NCBI RefSeq assembly: GCF_022808325.1
Contig: NZ_JALGCL010000001.1
Coordinates: 37,651-101,650, forward strand
Reading direction: 5' to 3'
Length of the DNA stretch: 64,000 nt
Source of the DNA: Cognatiluteimonas sedimenti
GTDB lineage: Bacteria; Pseudomonadota; Gammaproteobacteria; Xanthomonadales; Xanthomonadaceae
This document shows, in pieces, positions 18,630-29,237 of this stretch. The position numbers and the translations under genes were made by a program. The notes below the pieces were generated by a model. The model saw only the letters and a program-made list of their open reading frames with translations, had not been told where the DNA came from and did not search any database. The stretch's first letter is position 1; each line of letters starts with the position of its first letter.

Positions 18630-19562
18630 CTACTCCCCGGGCTTGGCGGCCTCCACCGGCGCCGTGGTCTGCGCGCGCAACGAAAGTTGCGCCTCGCGGT
18701 GCGCGATGTAGAGATTGGCGCCGAAGATGATCGCCGCGCCGGCGATGGTCCAGTGGCTGATGGTTTCGTCGAACAGCAGCCACGCCAGCCCGGTCACCAG
18801 CGGCAGTTGCATGAAGCTGATCGGGGTCAGCGCCGAGACTTCGCCCAGCTTCAGCGCCCGGGTCCAGAACAACTGCCCGCCGGTGCCGAACACGCCGATC
18901 GCCAGCAGCCACAACCAGTCGATTCCCTGCGGCCAGGTCCACGCGAACAACGCCGGCAGCAGCGACAACGGCACCCAGAACACGTAGGTGTAGAACACGA
19001 TCGTGTCCGGCGGATCGACCCGCGACAGCTGCTTGATCTGGATCGCCACGATGCTGCTGAGCACCGCCGCGGCGACCGCCACCAGCGAGCCCGCGCTGAA
19101 GCCCTCGGTGCCCGGGCGCACGATCACCAGCACGCCGATGAAGCCCAGGATCACCGCGGTCCAGCGGCGGCGGCGCACGACCTCGCCGAGCCAGAACACC
19201 GCGGCGATGGTCACGAACAGCGGGGTCGAGTAGGACAGCGAGATCGCCTGCGCCATCGGCAGGTGGCCGATCGCCCAGAAGCCGCACAGCATCGAGCCGA
19301 TGCCGATCGCGCTGCGCACGAAATAGCGGGGCAACTGGCGGGTGCGGAACACCGCGGCACCGCCCCGGTGCAAGAACGGCATCAGCGCGGCCAGCCCGAA
19401 CAGGTTGCGGAAGAACGCGATCTCGAAGGTGGACAGCGTCGCCGAGGCCAGGCGGATGGTGACCGCCATCAGGCCGAAGAACAGCGTGCTGGCCAGCATC
19501 AGCGCGGCGGCGCGCACGAACGGCGCCGGTTGCGGGGCCGCCGGCACGGGGGGGCTCACCAT
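18630..19562 (-). CDS. EamA/DMT-superfamily permease
   Basis: A 310-residue inner-membrane protein with about ten helices in two EamA repeats (first repeat from LMLASTLFFGLMAVTIRLAS, second from SLVAVAAAVLSSIVAIQIKQLS). The drug/metabolite transporter superfamily exports amino acids, nucleobases and other small molecules; substrate unknown. Its start overlaps the murB stop by 7 bases, so it is the last gene of a pyrD-murB-eamA operon. Confidence 0.9.
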   Translation of the reverse strand: MVSPPVPAAPQPAPFVRAAALMLASTLFFGLMAVTIRLASATLSTFEIAFFRNLFGLAALMPFLHRGGAAVFRTRQLPRYFVRSAIGIGSMLCGFWAIGHLPMAQAISLSYSTPLFVTIAAVFWLGEVVRRRRWTAVILGFIGVLVIVRPGTEGFSAGSLVAVAAAVLSSIVAIQIKQLSRVDPPDTIVFYTYVFWVPLSLLPALFAWTWPQGIDWLWLLAIGVFGTGGQLFWTRALKLGEVSALTPISFMQLPLVTGLAWLLFDETISHWTIAGAAIIFGANLYIAHREAQLSLRAQTTAPVEAAKPGE

Positions 19563-20626
19563 GGCGCGCCGACGATCCGCGGCTCCGGCTCCAGCGCCAC
19601 GCCGAAGCGCTCATGCACCGAGGCCGCGATCCGCCGCGCCAGCCCCAGCAGCTGCGCGCCGCTGGCGTGGCCGTGGTTGACCAGCACCAGCGCGTGGCTG
19701 GCAGCGACGCCGGCGTCGCCATCGCGGTGGCCCTTCCAGCCGCAGGCGTCGATCATCCACGCCGCCGACAGCTTGCGGGTGGCATCGTCGTAGCCGCGGA
19801 ACATCGGCAGCGCGGGGTGCGCGGCGTGCAGCGCCTCGGCCTGCGCGAGCGCGACGATCGGGTTCTTGAAGAAGCTGCCGGCATTGCCGAGCACGGCCGG
19901 GTCGGGCAACTTGCGGCGGCGGATGCGGCACACCGCTTCGGCCACCTGCGACGGGCGCACTGTGTCGGTGGCGCAGGCGTCGATGCCCATCGCCGCGAGT
20001 TCGTCGCCAAGGCCGGCGTACTCCAGCCGCAATACCGGCGAGCGCGACAACGCGAACTCGACCGCAGTCACCACGAAGCGTTCCGGTTCGCGCTTGAACA
20101 AGCTGTCGCGGTAACCGAACGCGCAATCCCGTGCCGACAGCCGGCGTGGCGTCGCGGTGGCGCGCTCGAAGGCCTCGACCGCGTGTACGTGCTCGCGCAC
20201 TTCCACGCCGTAGGCGCCGATGTTCTGGATCGGCGCGGCGCCGACGGTCCCCGGGATCAGGGCCAGGTTCTCCAACCCGGCCAGGCCATGGCCCAGGGTC
20301 CACAGCACCAGCGCGTGCCATTCCACGCCGGCGTCGGCGCGGACGATCGCAACGCCGTTGTCATCCGAGACGATCCCGATCTGTTGCCCGCCCAATGCCA
20401 GCACCGCGCCCGGCGGGTCGCCCGCGAACAGCAGGTTGCTGCCGCCGCCGAGCACCAGTACCGGGCCCTCGCGCAGCATCGGGTAACCGAACAGCTCCGG
20501 CAGCGCGGCGGCATCGGCCACTTCCACCAGCAACGGCGCACGCGCGGGCACGCCGAAGGTGTTGCGCGCGTCCAGGCGCGCGTTCTCGATCAACCGGTAT
20601 TTCGCCATGGAGGCGGGTTCAGTCAT
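19556..20626 (-). CDS. murB: UDP-N-acetylenolpyruvoylglucosamine reductase
   Basis: A 356-residue type I MurB, the FAD enzyme that reduces UDP-GlcNAc-enolpyruvate to UDP-MurNAc in the cytoplasm. The N-terminal NTFGVPA and [12 protein letters not shown] (FAD site), [17 protein letters not shown], and the C-terminal NAGSFFKNP and [13 protein letters not shown] motifs are all present. The C-terminal half has the longer gammaproteobacterial form. The ATG at 20626 overlaps the pyrD 3' end by 8 bases; ATG 20608 is a possible alternative. It is co-transcribed with pyrD and an EamA permease. Confidence 0.96.
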   Translation of the reverse strand: MTEPASMAKYRLIENARLDARNTFGVPARAPLLVEVADAAALPELFGYPMLREGPVLVLGGGSNLLFAGDPPGAVLALGGQQIGIVSDDNGVAIVRADAGVEWHALVLWTLGHGLAGLENLALIPGTVGAAPIQNIGAYGVEVREHVHAVEAFERATATPRRLSARDCAFGYRDSLFKREPERFVVTAVEFALSRSPVLRLEYAGLGDELAAMGIDACATDTVRPSQVAEAVCRIRRRKLPDPAVLGNAGSFFKNPIVALAQAEALHAAHPALPMFRGYDDATRKLSAAWMIDACGWKGHRDGDAGVAASHALVLVNHGHASGAQLLGLARRIAASVHERFGVALEPEPRIVGAPW

Positions 20627-21677
20627 GCGGCGGCAGGTTGCCGCGGCTGGGGGCTTCCTTGCGCCGGCGCATCGCCTCGACGCACTCGCCGATCAGCGCC
20701 GGGCCGCGGTAGACCAGCCCGGTGTAGACCTGCACCAGCGACGCGCCGGCAGCCATCTTCTTGGCCGCGTCGGCGCCGGTCATGATGCCGCCGACCCCGA
20801 CCAGCGGGATCGACTCGGGAAGCCGGGTGCGCAGCATCCGCAGCACCGCGGTCGACTTGTCCATCAGCGGCGCGCCGGACAGGCCGCCGGCCGTGCGCGC
20901 GAGCGGATGGTCCTGCACCGCGATCCGCGACACGGTGGTGTTGGTGGCGATGACGCCATCGACCTGCAGGTCGCCGAGCACGCGCCCGGCGGCGTCGATG
21001 TCGTCGTCGGACAGGTCCGGCGCGACCTTGACCAGCATCGGCACGCGCTTGCCGTGCTGCGCGCCGAGCCGCTCCTGCGCCTCGCGCAGGGTACCGACCA
21101 GCCGCCGCAGCGCCTGCTCCTCCTGCAGTTCGCGCAGGCCGGCGGTATTGGGCGAGGAGATGTTGACGGTGATGTAGTCGGCCAGCGGGTACACCCGCTC
21201 CAGGCAGAACAGGTAATCCGACTCCGCCGATTCGTTCGGCGTGTCCTTGTTCCTGCCGATGTTGATCCCGAGCAGGCCGTCCTTGCGCTTGGCGCGTTCG
21301 ACGTTGCGCACCAGCGCGTCGACGCCGTCGTTGTTGAAACCCAGGCGGTTGATGATGGCGCGGTGCAGCGGCAGCCGGAACATGCGCGGCTTCGGGTTGC
21401 CCGGCTGCGGCCGCGGCGTCACCGTTCCGACCTCGACGAAGCCGAAACCCAGCGAGAGCAGCGCATCGACGTGGGCGCCGTTCTTGTCGAGCCCGGCGGC
21501 GAGGCCGACCGGGTTGGGGAACACCAGCCCAAGTACCTTGGTCGGCAACGGGTTGGGGCGGGCCGCGAGCAGCGGATTGAGCCCGCAGCGGTACGCGCTC
21601 TCCAGTGCGGAAAGCCCGAGCGCGTGCGCGCGCTCGGGATCCAGGCCGAACAGGAACGGGCGGGCGAGGGAATACAT
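20619..21677 (-). CDS. pyrD: Dihydroorotate dehydrogenase (quinone), class 2
   Basis: A 352-residue class 2 PyrD, the peripheral inner-membrane flavoenzyme that oxidises dihydroorotate to orotate with ubiquinone in pyrimidine synthesis. The N-terminal membrane-association helices ([15 protein letters not shown] onward), [25 protein letters not shown], the catalytic-serine region [10 protein letters not shown], and [12 protein letters not shown] are all intact. It is the first gene of the leftward operon with murB and eamA. A dihydroorotase gene, the preceding pathway step, lies 40 kb away in the same window. Confidence 0.96.
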   Translation of the reverse strand: MYSLARPFLFGLDPERAHALGLSALESAYRCGLNPLLAARPNPLPTKVLGLVFPNPVGLAAGLDKNGAHVDALLSLGFGFVEVGTVTPRPQPGNPKPRMFRLPLHRAIINRLGFNNDGVDALVRNVERAKRKDGLLGINIGRNKDTPNESAESDYLFCLERVYPLADYITVNISSPNTAGLRELQEEQALRRLVGTLREAQERLGAQHGKRVPMLVKVAPDLSDDDIDAAGRVLGDLQVDGVIATNTTVSRIAVQDHPLARTAGGLSGAPLMDKSTAVLRMLRTRLPESIPLVGVGGIMTGADAAKKMAAGASLVQVYTGLVYRGPALIGECVEAMRRRKEAPSRGNLPPHD

Positions 21678-21795
21678 CGTTGGTTCGTCGCAGCCTCGTC
21701 GTCATTCCCGCGGGGGCGGGAAACCTTTGTCGCTCAAGCCCTGGGTTGCACGCAAGGGACGCCGGATGCCTGCAGGCACAGGCACGACCGCGCCC

Positions 21796-23328
<1,533 letters not shown>

Positions 23329-23408
23329 GTCGAAACTCCGGTGATGCCGCTCGCGCAGGACCGCCAGTACTGACGGATGCCTGCCCGTGCGGGCGTTTCA
23401 TTTGAACC

Positions 23409-23428
23409 CCCGCACATGGATGTGCGGG
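23409..23428. other. Hairpin between aldehyde dehydrogenase and tRNA-Arg genes
   Basis: CCCGCACAT and ATGTGCGGG form a 9-bp perfect inverted repeat with a 2-base centre. It lies just downstream of tRNA-Arg on the minus strand. No T-run follows in either direction, so it is not a classic terminator; it may serve as a tRNA 3' processing or termination structure. Confidence 0.4.
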
Positions 23429-23454
23429 CTCTTGCAGAAGGACCTGCATGCATC

Positions 23455-23531
23455 TGGCGGCCCCGGCGCGATTCGAACGCACGACCTTCCCCTTAGGAGG
23501 GGGACGCTCTATCCAGCTGAGCTACGGGGCC
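23455..23531 (-). tRNA. tRNA-Arg (anticodon CCU)
   Basis: The minus strand folds into a full cloverleaf of 77 nt: acceptor stem GGCCCCG/CGGGGCC, D-arm GCTC...GAGC, anticodon stem TCCCC/GGGGA with loop CTCCTAA, and T-arm GTGCG TTCGAAT CGCGC. The anticodon CCT (forward strand 23495-23497) reads AGG, so this is a minor arginine tRNA. The CCA end is encoded (23455-23457). No integrase or duplicated 3' end is seen beside it. Confidence 0.97.
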
Positions 23532-23590
23532 ACAACCCGGCGATTTTCGCACGAGCCTCCCTGCGCGGGCCAATCCACCGCCCGGCACGG

Positions 23591-24865
23591 TCAGGCCGGT
23601 GGTCCGCTGCCATCGTCCACGACCGGGTAGCCGGCGCGCGTCCGCCCCACCACCACGCTGGTGGCGGCCATGTCCGCGCTGACGTTGCCGACCGTGGCAA
23701 ACACGTCCGGGATCGTGTCCACCGCCAGCAGCAGGCCCAGCGGGCCCGGCGGCAGGCCCATCGCCGTGGTCACCGGCAGGTTGGTGGCCATGAAGCTGAC
23801 CTGGCCGGGCAGCCCCACCGAACCCATGCTGATCAGCACCGACAGTGCGGCGCCGGTGGCCAGTTGCGTTGCGGTGAGGTCCATGCCGAACGCCCAGGCG
23901 ATGAAACAGGCCGTGGCCATGTACTGGATCGGGCTGGTGATGCGGAACAGCGACACCGCCATCGGCAGCACCAGCGAAGCGACCTCGCGCGGATAGCCCA
24001 GGTTGCGGTCCACGCTCTGCAGCATCGCCGGCAGCGAGGCCAGCGAGGACTGGGTGCTCGCGGCGACCGCCTGCGGCGGCAGCAGCGCCGTCGCGAAGCG
24101 GCGCAGGCGTTCGCCGCCCCACAGCACCGCCACCGGGAGCATCAGCACGGTCGCGGCCAGGTACAGCACGCACTCGAGGGCGATGTAGATGCCAAGGGCG
24201 CTGATCATGCCCAGGCCAGAGCGCGCGCAGACCGCCAGGATCAGCGCGAATACGCCGGCCGGGGCGGCCCACAGCACCCAGCGCACGATGACGATCATGG
24301 CGTCGGCGATGGCCTGGAAGAAATCCACCATCTTGTTGCGATGGTCCGGCCCGATCCGGGTCAGGGCGAAGCCGAAGAACAGCGCGAACACCACCAGCGG
24401 CAGCATCGCGCTGGCCGCGGCGGCGGCAATCGCGTTGCTCGGCACCATGGCGGTGAGCGAGTCGGCCCAGCTCGACGGCGCGACCGCCGCGGTGGCGCCC
24501 GCGCCGCCCGACGCGTGGTGCAGGGCGGCGGCCAGGTCCGGATCCGGGGTGAACAGCGACAGCAGGGCCGGCGCGGCGATCGCCGCGAACGCGGCGGCGC
24601 CGGACAGGATCGCCAGGAACACCAGGATCGCGCGCCGCGCCACGCGGCCGGAGCTGGCGGCGTCGCTGGCGGTGTTGACACCCACGATCACCAGCGCCAG
24701 CACCAGCGGCACCACCGTCATCTGCAGCGCGTTGAGCCAGAGCTTGCCGAACGGCTGCACGATGTCAGCCACGCGCGTGCCCAGCGCGGGGTCCAGCCAG
24801 GCCAGCAGCAGGCCGATCAGGGCGCCGGAGGCCAGTCCGGTGAGGATGCGGGCGGTCATCGACAT
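23591..24865 (-). CDS. Dicarboxylate/amino acid:cation symporter (DAACS family)
   Basis: A 424-residue inner-membrane symporter of the glutamate/aspartate transporter family. Re-entrant loop and binding motifs are visible: ASTQSSLASLP (HP1-like serine-rich loop), the SLFRITSPIQYMA segment, and the HP2-like region ISMGSVGLPGQ, followed by DTIPDVFATVGNVSAD. The family imports glutamate, aspartate or succinate with Na+ or H+. It is next to the peptidoglycan-peptide genes and could import glutamate released there, but that link is positional only. The ATG at 24865 was chosen; reading further upstream to a TTG at 24904 adds residues without support. Confidence 0.85.
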   Translation of the reverse strand: MSMTARILTGLASGALIGLLLAWLDPALGTRVADIVQPFGKLWLNALQMTVVPLVLALVIVGVNTASDAASSGRVARRAILVFLAILSGAAAFAAIAAPALLSLFTPDPDLAAALHHASGGAGATAAVAPSSWADSLTAMVPSNAIAAAAASAMLPLVVFALFFGFALTRIGPDHRNKMVDFFQAIADAMIVIVRWVLWAAPAGVFALILAVCARSGLGMISALGIYIALECVLYLAATVLMLPVAVLWGGERLRRFATALLPPQAVAASTQSSLASLPAMLQSVDRNLGYPREVASLVLPMAVSLFRITSPIQYMATACFIAWAFGMDLTATQLATGAALSVLISMGSVGLPGQVSFMATNLPVTTAMGLPPGPLGLLLAVDTIPDVFATVGNVSADMAATSVVVGRTRAGYPVVDDGSGPPA

Positions 24866-24922
24866 GCGCGGGGTTCCGTCGTCGGCAGGAAAGGTCTGGA
24901 TCAAGTCCGGGCGTCGCGGCCG

Positions 24923-25705
24923 CTACCGGGGCAGGCCCCACGGCACCCGCAAGCGGTCGTACTCGGCCCGTGGCAGCAGCACGAAGACCGGTTGCAGCGC
25001 CGGATCCAGCCATGCCAGCAGCGCCTGCATCGTTGCGTCCTGCATCGCGGTGCAGCCGGCGGTGGCGGTATCGGGCGATTTCCACAGGTGGGCGAAGATG
25101 CAGCTTCCGGCCATCGGGCGGGCCCGCGGGTTGTGTTCGATCACGAAGCCGAGGCGATAGCGCTGGTCGCCGTCGGCATGCAGGTCGCGGCGCATCGGCT
25201 CGGTGGATCCGCGGACCGCGTCGGCGCCGACGTCATCGGCGTCGACGATGCGGTTGTAGAGCGGCGAACCGCTCACGTCGATGCAGTAGTCCGATGCGTC
25301 CATCGCGGCGTAGGGCAATGCGGTTGCGCCGCTCGCGGCGTAGCCGAAGGCTTGGCCGATGGCGAACACGCCCGCGGGGCTGCGGCCGTCGCCCTCGCGC
25401 TTGACCGGGCCGCTGTCGCCGGCGCGGCCGTCGTCGGGGGGAATGTCGTGCAGGCCGATGCCCCAGGCCGCGCCGCTGCGCCCGATCACCACCGGCCGGG
25501 CGGCAGCGGTTTCGCGCCAGGTGCCGCCGTGGTCGCGTTCGAAGGTGCGCAATCGGCCGTGGATGTCGTCCCAGCCGTCGGTGGTGACGACGACCATCTG
25601 TCGCGCGTGTTGCCAGCGCGCGCCGCTGTCGCCGTCGCCAGCGACGGGCGCGTGTGCGCAGGCGGCGAGGGCGAGCGTGGCGGCGGCAAGCAAGGATCGG
25701 AGCAT
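24923..25705 (-). CDS. L,D-transpeptidase-like (YkuD domain) lipoprotein
   Basis: A 260-residue protein with a lipoprotein signal (LALAAC, Cys16) and a YkuD catalytic fold. The motif is SCIFAHLWKSPDTATAGCTAM, with catalytic His206 and Cys218. YkuD enzymes use the Cys to form or cut L,D bonds at the third residue of stem peptides in the periplasm; small stand-alone members can act as L,D-carboxypeptidases. It is the last gene of the leftward murein-peptide unit, 40 bases after the RpiR-family regulator gene. Whether it transfers or hydrolyses cannot be told from the sequence. Confidence 0.87.
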   Translation of the reverse strand: MLRSLLAAATLALAACAHAPVAGDGDSGARWQHARQMVVVTTDGWDDIHGRLRTFERDHGGTWRETAAARPVVIGRSGAAWGIGLHDIPPDDGRAGDSGPVKREGDGRSPAGVFAIGQAFGYAASGATALPYAAMDASDYCIDVSGSPLYNRIVDADDVGADAVRGSTEPMRRDLHADGDQRYRLGFVIEHNPRARPMAGSCIFAHLWKSPDTATAGCTAMQDATMQALLAWLDPALQPVFVLLPRAEYDRLRVPWGLPR

Positions 25706-25745
25706 CGGCAGTCTCGGATGGCGCCGGGAATGCCCGGCTTTCGCG

Positions 25746-26594
25746 TCAGGGTTCCAGCAGCGGCTGGATCCGCTCGAGGTTGGCCAGCAGGCTGGCGTGG
25801 CGCTCGCCGTCGGCTTCGCACAGGTTCACGAACAGGCCGTCGAGCAGGTGCTGCAGCGCCGAATGGTAGAGCAGCGGCTCGATGTGCGCGCGCTCGTCGT
25901 GCGCTGAGACCAACAGGGCGATGTCGGCATGCGCGCGCAACGCGTTGGAGGTGTGGCGGGTGACGGTGATGACGCGCCCGCGCTGCTCGCGGAAGTAGCG
26001 GCAGATCTGGCACAGCGCCGGCTGCTTGCCGTGCTCGGAGAACACCAGCAGCACGTCGCCCGGGCCCGCCGCCGACATGCTGGCGGTCATGTGCGCGGTA
26101 TCGAAGTTGTGCACGCTCAGGATCCCGAGCAGCGACAGTTTCAGCGAGAACGCGCGGGCGTGGATGTCGTCCTCGCCCAGGCCGATGATGAACACCTTGC
26201 CCGCGGCGGCGATCGCCCTGGCGGCGGCTTCGATCGCATCGGGCGGGTTGATCAGGCGGGTGGCTTCCTCGGCTTCGGACTTGCGCCGCCACAGGCTCGA
26301 GGCCAGGGTCGACTTTCGGTCCTGCGGCGCGGCTTCGGCCGGGACCGCGGCGTTGCCGCTGTCGGCGCGCACCAGCGCCTCGCTGATCGACAGCTTGAGG
26401 TCGGGATAGCCCTTGAATCCGAGCTTCTGGCAGAACTTGACCACGCTCGACTGGCTGATGCCCACGGCGTTGGCCAGCTGCTGCGACGAGTAGTCGCGCA
26501 GCAGCTGCGCGTTCTCGAGCACGAAGTCGGCGATGCGGCGCTCGATCGCCGACATCTGGTCGCGCTCGGAGCGGATCTTGACCAGCGCCGACAT
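25746..26594 (-). CDS. MurR/RpiR-family transcriptional regulator
   Basis: A regulator of about 282 residues. The N-terminal HTH_6 domain (AIERRIADFVLENAQLL, QQLANAVGISQSSVVKFCQKLGFKGYPDLK) is followed by a SIS sugar-binding domain (VFIIGLGEDD, VLLVFSEHG). Family members sense phosphosugars; MurR senses MurNAc-6-phosphate. The gene starts 10 bases after the epimerase gene and is likely the local regulator of the divergent murein-peptide units. ATG 26594 has GAGG 8 bases upstream; ATG 26600 is two codons earlier. The ligand is inferred, and a SIS domain suggests an amino sugar phosphate rather than a peptide. Confidence 0.9.
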   Translation of the reverse strand: MSALVKIRSERDQMSAIERRIADFVLENAQLLRDYSSQQLANAVGISQSSVVKFCQKLGFKGYPDLKLSISEALVRADSGNAAVPAEAAPQDRKSTLASSLWRRKSEAEEATRLINPPDAIEAAARAIAAAGKVFIIGLGEDDIHARAFSLKLSLLGILSVHNFDTAHMTASMSAAGPGDVLLVFSEHGKQPALCQICRYFREQRGRVITVTRHTSNALRAHADIALLVSAHDERAHIEPLLYHSALQHLLDGLFVNLCEADGERHASLLANLERIQPLLEP

Positions 26595-26604
26595 CGCCAT
26601 GCCC

Positions 26605-27714
26605 TCAGGCGGCCTTGTCGTCGGCCACCGCGACCAGGCCGCGGATCTCGCGGATCCCGAGCCCGGGCGCATCGGTGACGGTGATCTCCGATTCGTTGAA
26701 GATCACCCCGCCGGTGACCGGGTCGTACTGGCAAAGCGACGGTCCGTCCAGGTCGACCTTGGTGATCACGTCGGCCTTGGCCACCGCCAGGTGCACCGCG
26801 GCGGCGACGCCGATGCTGGATTCCAGCATGCAGCCGATCATGCATTCGATCCCGTGCATGCCGCAGATGTCGGCAATGCGGACGGCGTTGGAGATGCCGC
26901 CGGTCTTCATCAGCTTGATGTTGACGATGTCGGCGGCGCGCATCCGGATCAGCTCGATCACCTCCATCGGCCCGAACACGCTCTCGTCGGCCATCACCGG
27001 CGTGTGCACGCGCTCGGTGACGTAGCGCAGGCCTTCCAGGTCGTAGGCCTTGACCGGCTGTTCGACCAGCTCCAGCTTGACTCCCGCGTCCTCCAGCGTC
27101 TGCAGCGCGTAGACCGCCTGCTTGGCGGTCCAGCCCTGGTTGGCGTCCAGGCGCAGCAGGGCGCGGCCCTCCACCGCGGCGTGGATCGCCCGGGTGCGCT
27201 CGATGTCGACGCCGATGTCCTTGCCGACCTTGATCTTCAGCGATTCGAAGCCGCGTTCCACCGCATCGATCGAGTCGGCCACCATCTTGTCGATGTAATC
27301 CACGCTGATGGTGATGTCGGTGGTCACCACCGGGTCGCCGCCGCCCAGCAGCTTGTACAGCGGCGCGCCGTAGAGTTGGCCCCAGAGGTCGTAGACCGCG
27401 ATCTCGACCGCGGCCTTGGCGCTGGAGTTCTTCTCCATCGCCCCCTGCACGAGGTGGGTGACGCGGTTGAGGTTGGCGATGTCCTGCCCGATCAGCCGCG
27501 GCGAGATGTAATGGCGCACCGCGTCCATGATCGAGCCATGGGTGTCGCCGGTGATCACCGCGGTGGCCGGGGCGCTGCCGTAGCCGACGTGGCCGTCGTC
27601 GGTGCGCACCATCACCACGATGTCCTCGACCTGCTCGACGGTGCGAAGCGCGGTCTTGAACGGCGTCTTCAGCGGCACCCGCAGCATGCCGAACTGGATG
27701 TCGCTGATCTTCAT
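26605..27714 (-). CDS. L-Ala-D/L-Glu (dipeptide) epimerase, enolase superfamily
   Basis: A 369-residue enolase-superfamily enzyme of the muconate-lactonizing subgroup. The catalytic pair is at K160 and K162 (SLKIKVG) with K267 (NIKLMKTGG); metal ligands are D190 (RLDANQGW), E218 (LVEQP) and D243 (MADES). These positions match the L-Ala-D/L-Glu epimerases (B. subtilis YkfB, E. coli YcjG), which convert the murein dipeptide L-Ala-D-Glu to L-Ala-L-Glu so that normal peptidases can cut it. Its neighbours are a C40 peptidase, a permease and a regulator, which supports that substrate. Substrate range in the subgroup varies. Confidence 0.9.
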   Translation of the reverse strand: MKISDIQFGMLRVPLKTPFKTALRTVEQVEDIVVMVRTDDGHVGYGSAPATAVITGDTHGSIMDAVRHYISPRLIGQDIANLNRVTHLVQGAMEKNSSAKAAVEIAVYDLWGQLYGAPLYKLLGGGDPVVTTDITISVDYIDKMVADSIDAVERGFESLKIKVGKDIGVDIERTRAIHAAVEGRALLRLDANQGWTAKQAVYALQTLEDAGVKLELVEQPVKAYDLEGLRYVTERVHTPVMADESVFGPMEVIELIRMRAADIVNIKLMKTGGISNAVRIADICGMHGIECMIGCMLESSIGVAAAVHLAVAKADVITKVDLDGPSLCQYDPVTGGVIFNESEITVTDAPGLGIREIRGLVAVADDKAA

Positions 27715-27790
27715 GGCAGGTCCTTCGTGCGCCCGCCGTGGCGGCGGAGTTCGCGGATGTACATGCGGGCATGGCCTTCCGTTGCGGCGT

Positions 27791-29227
27791 TCATGGGCGG
27801 GGCGCCACCCGGACGATGTTGGTGATGCGGTCGATGTAATCCTGCGCGGCGTTGAACATCAGCGGCGTCAGCGGCGTCACCGAAACAGCGTTGAGGTGCA
27901 TCGACCGCAGCTGGCCGTCGGCGCCGAGGTAGCTGCCGCCGTTGGTGTCGTGGATCACGTAGGGCACGTCGCCGATGCGGCCGATCACCATCATCACGTG
28001 GCCGGGGATGTAGACGAGGTCGCCGACCTGCAGCGCCGCCACCGCGGCCACGCGCCTGTCGCGGCCATCGGCCGGTTCGAATCGGGTGCGATCCAGCGCC
28101 GGGCTGACGGACTGGTCGCTGGTGTTGCGGGGCAGCTGCACGCCCATGCTGCGGTAGACCTCGGAGACGAAGCCGCTGCAGTCGCGCCCGTTGTAGGAAT
28201 GCCCCCAGCCGTAGCGCTCGCCGAGGAACCGGAAGCCCTGGCGGATGATGTTGGCGGGGGTCAGGGGCAAATAGTCGCCGGCGCTGTCGGTGTTCCTTTG
28301 CAGCAGCGCCGGCGCAAAACCCAGGCTGCCGTCGTCGTGGCGCAGCGGCAGCTCCAGCACCCATGAGGTGTAGGGATGCTGACCGTTCACCGGCCGGTCC
28401 GGCGCCACGTCGGCGAGCGGGGCGCGCACGCCCATGTCCAGTTGCAGCTCCGACAGTTGCGGCTGCTCGTGGCTGTAGACAGTGCGCACCTTGGCGCCGG
28501 TGACGACGCGGTAGGGCGCCTTGTCGGCATGCGCGAACACGGCCTCGCGGCTGCCTTCGGCGATGGCTCCCGCCTCGACCCACGCCGCGTAGCGCGGGCT
28601 CACCACGAACAACCAGCCGCCATCGCCGCTGCGGTGCACGATCGCCACCGGCGTGCCCGGGAACAGTGCGCTTTCCTGGAAGCGGTCGATGTCGGTGTCG
28701 TCGTCGCTGCTGAACACGCGCAGGTCGGTGGGGAAGGCGCGCAGCGCGGCGCGCCGCACCGCCATGCCGAACCGGGTGGCCTGGGTGGCGGGGATCGCGT
28801 CGAGGGCGCGGCCGGCGACGATGGCGTCGAGCGTGGGCTGCGGCACCGGCTTGCCGCCTTCGTCGTACAGCGGCTTCGATGGTGCCGATGCCAGGCCTTC
28901 GATCCAGCCGGCGACCGTCGCGCGGTCCAGGGTCGCGGGCAGCGCGCGCAGGTCGTGCATGGAATCGTCCGTGCGCAGCAGCTTCGCGTTCTGCGCATCG
29001 ATCGCGGCGCGGTCCATCAGCACGCGGTCGGGTGCGTTCGCATCGCCCTGGGCCAGCCGCGACACCCAGAATTCCGGCGACAGGTAGGCCTCTTCGACGC
29101 CGATCACGCCGCTGGCCGGCACCTGCATCGGCACCACCGGTTCGCGCGCCCACGCCGGCGCCGCGGCCAGCAGCGTCATTGCCAGCGCGGCGGAGACGGT
29201 CGACAAAGGGAATCGCATCGGGATCAT
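27791..29227 (-). CDS. Exported SH3/NlpC-P60 (C40) peptidase, YkfC-like
   Basis: A 478-residue exported protein with a signal peptide over about 1-27, SH3b-like middle domains (about 150-310) and a C-terminal NlpC/P60 domain. The triad is C350 (GRDCSGFV), H410 (PGHVMMVIG) and H426 (HDTNG). This architecture, with helical N-terminal region, SH3 repeats and P60 domain, resembles YkfC, a gamma-D-glutamyl-diamino-acid endopeptidase that frees L-Ala-D-Glu from stem peptides. The product is the substrate of the epimerase encoded next. The gene starts 10 bases after the permease gene in the same unit. Confidence 0.9.
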   Translation of the reverse strand: MIPMRFPLSTVSAALAMTLLAAAPAWAREPVVPMQVPASGVIGVEEAYLSPEFWVSRLAQGDANAPDRVLMDRAAIDAQNAKLLRTDDSMHDLRALPATLDRATVAGWIEGLASAPSKPLYDEGGKPVPQPTLDAIVAGRALDAIPATQATRFGMAVRRAALRAFPTDLRVFSSDDDTDIDRFQESALFPGTPVAIVHRSGDGGWLFVVSPRYAAWVEAGAIAEGSREAVFAHADKAPYRVVTGAKVRTVYSHEQPQLSELQLDMGVRAPLADVAPDRPVNGQHPYTSWVLELPLRHDDGSLGFAPALLQRNTDSAGDYLPLTPANIIRQGFRFLGERYGWGHSYNGRDCSGFVSEVYRSMGVQLPRNTSDQSVSPALDRTRFEPADGRDRRVAAVAALQVGDLVYIPGHVMMVIGRIGDVPYVIHDTNGGSYLGADGQLRSMHLNAVSVTPLTPLMFNAAQDYIDRITNIVRVAPRP

Positions 29228-29237
29228 TCGATTGGCC

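Noticed and set aside
23455..23531. tRNA-Arg as an integration site of a mobile element
   Set aside because: No integrase, no duplicated tRNA 3' end and no composition change on either side.
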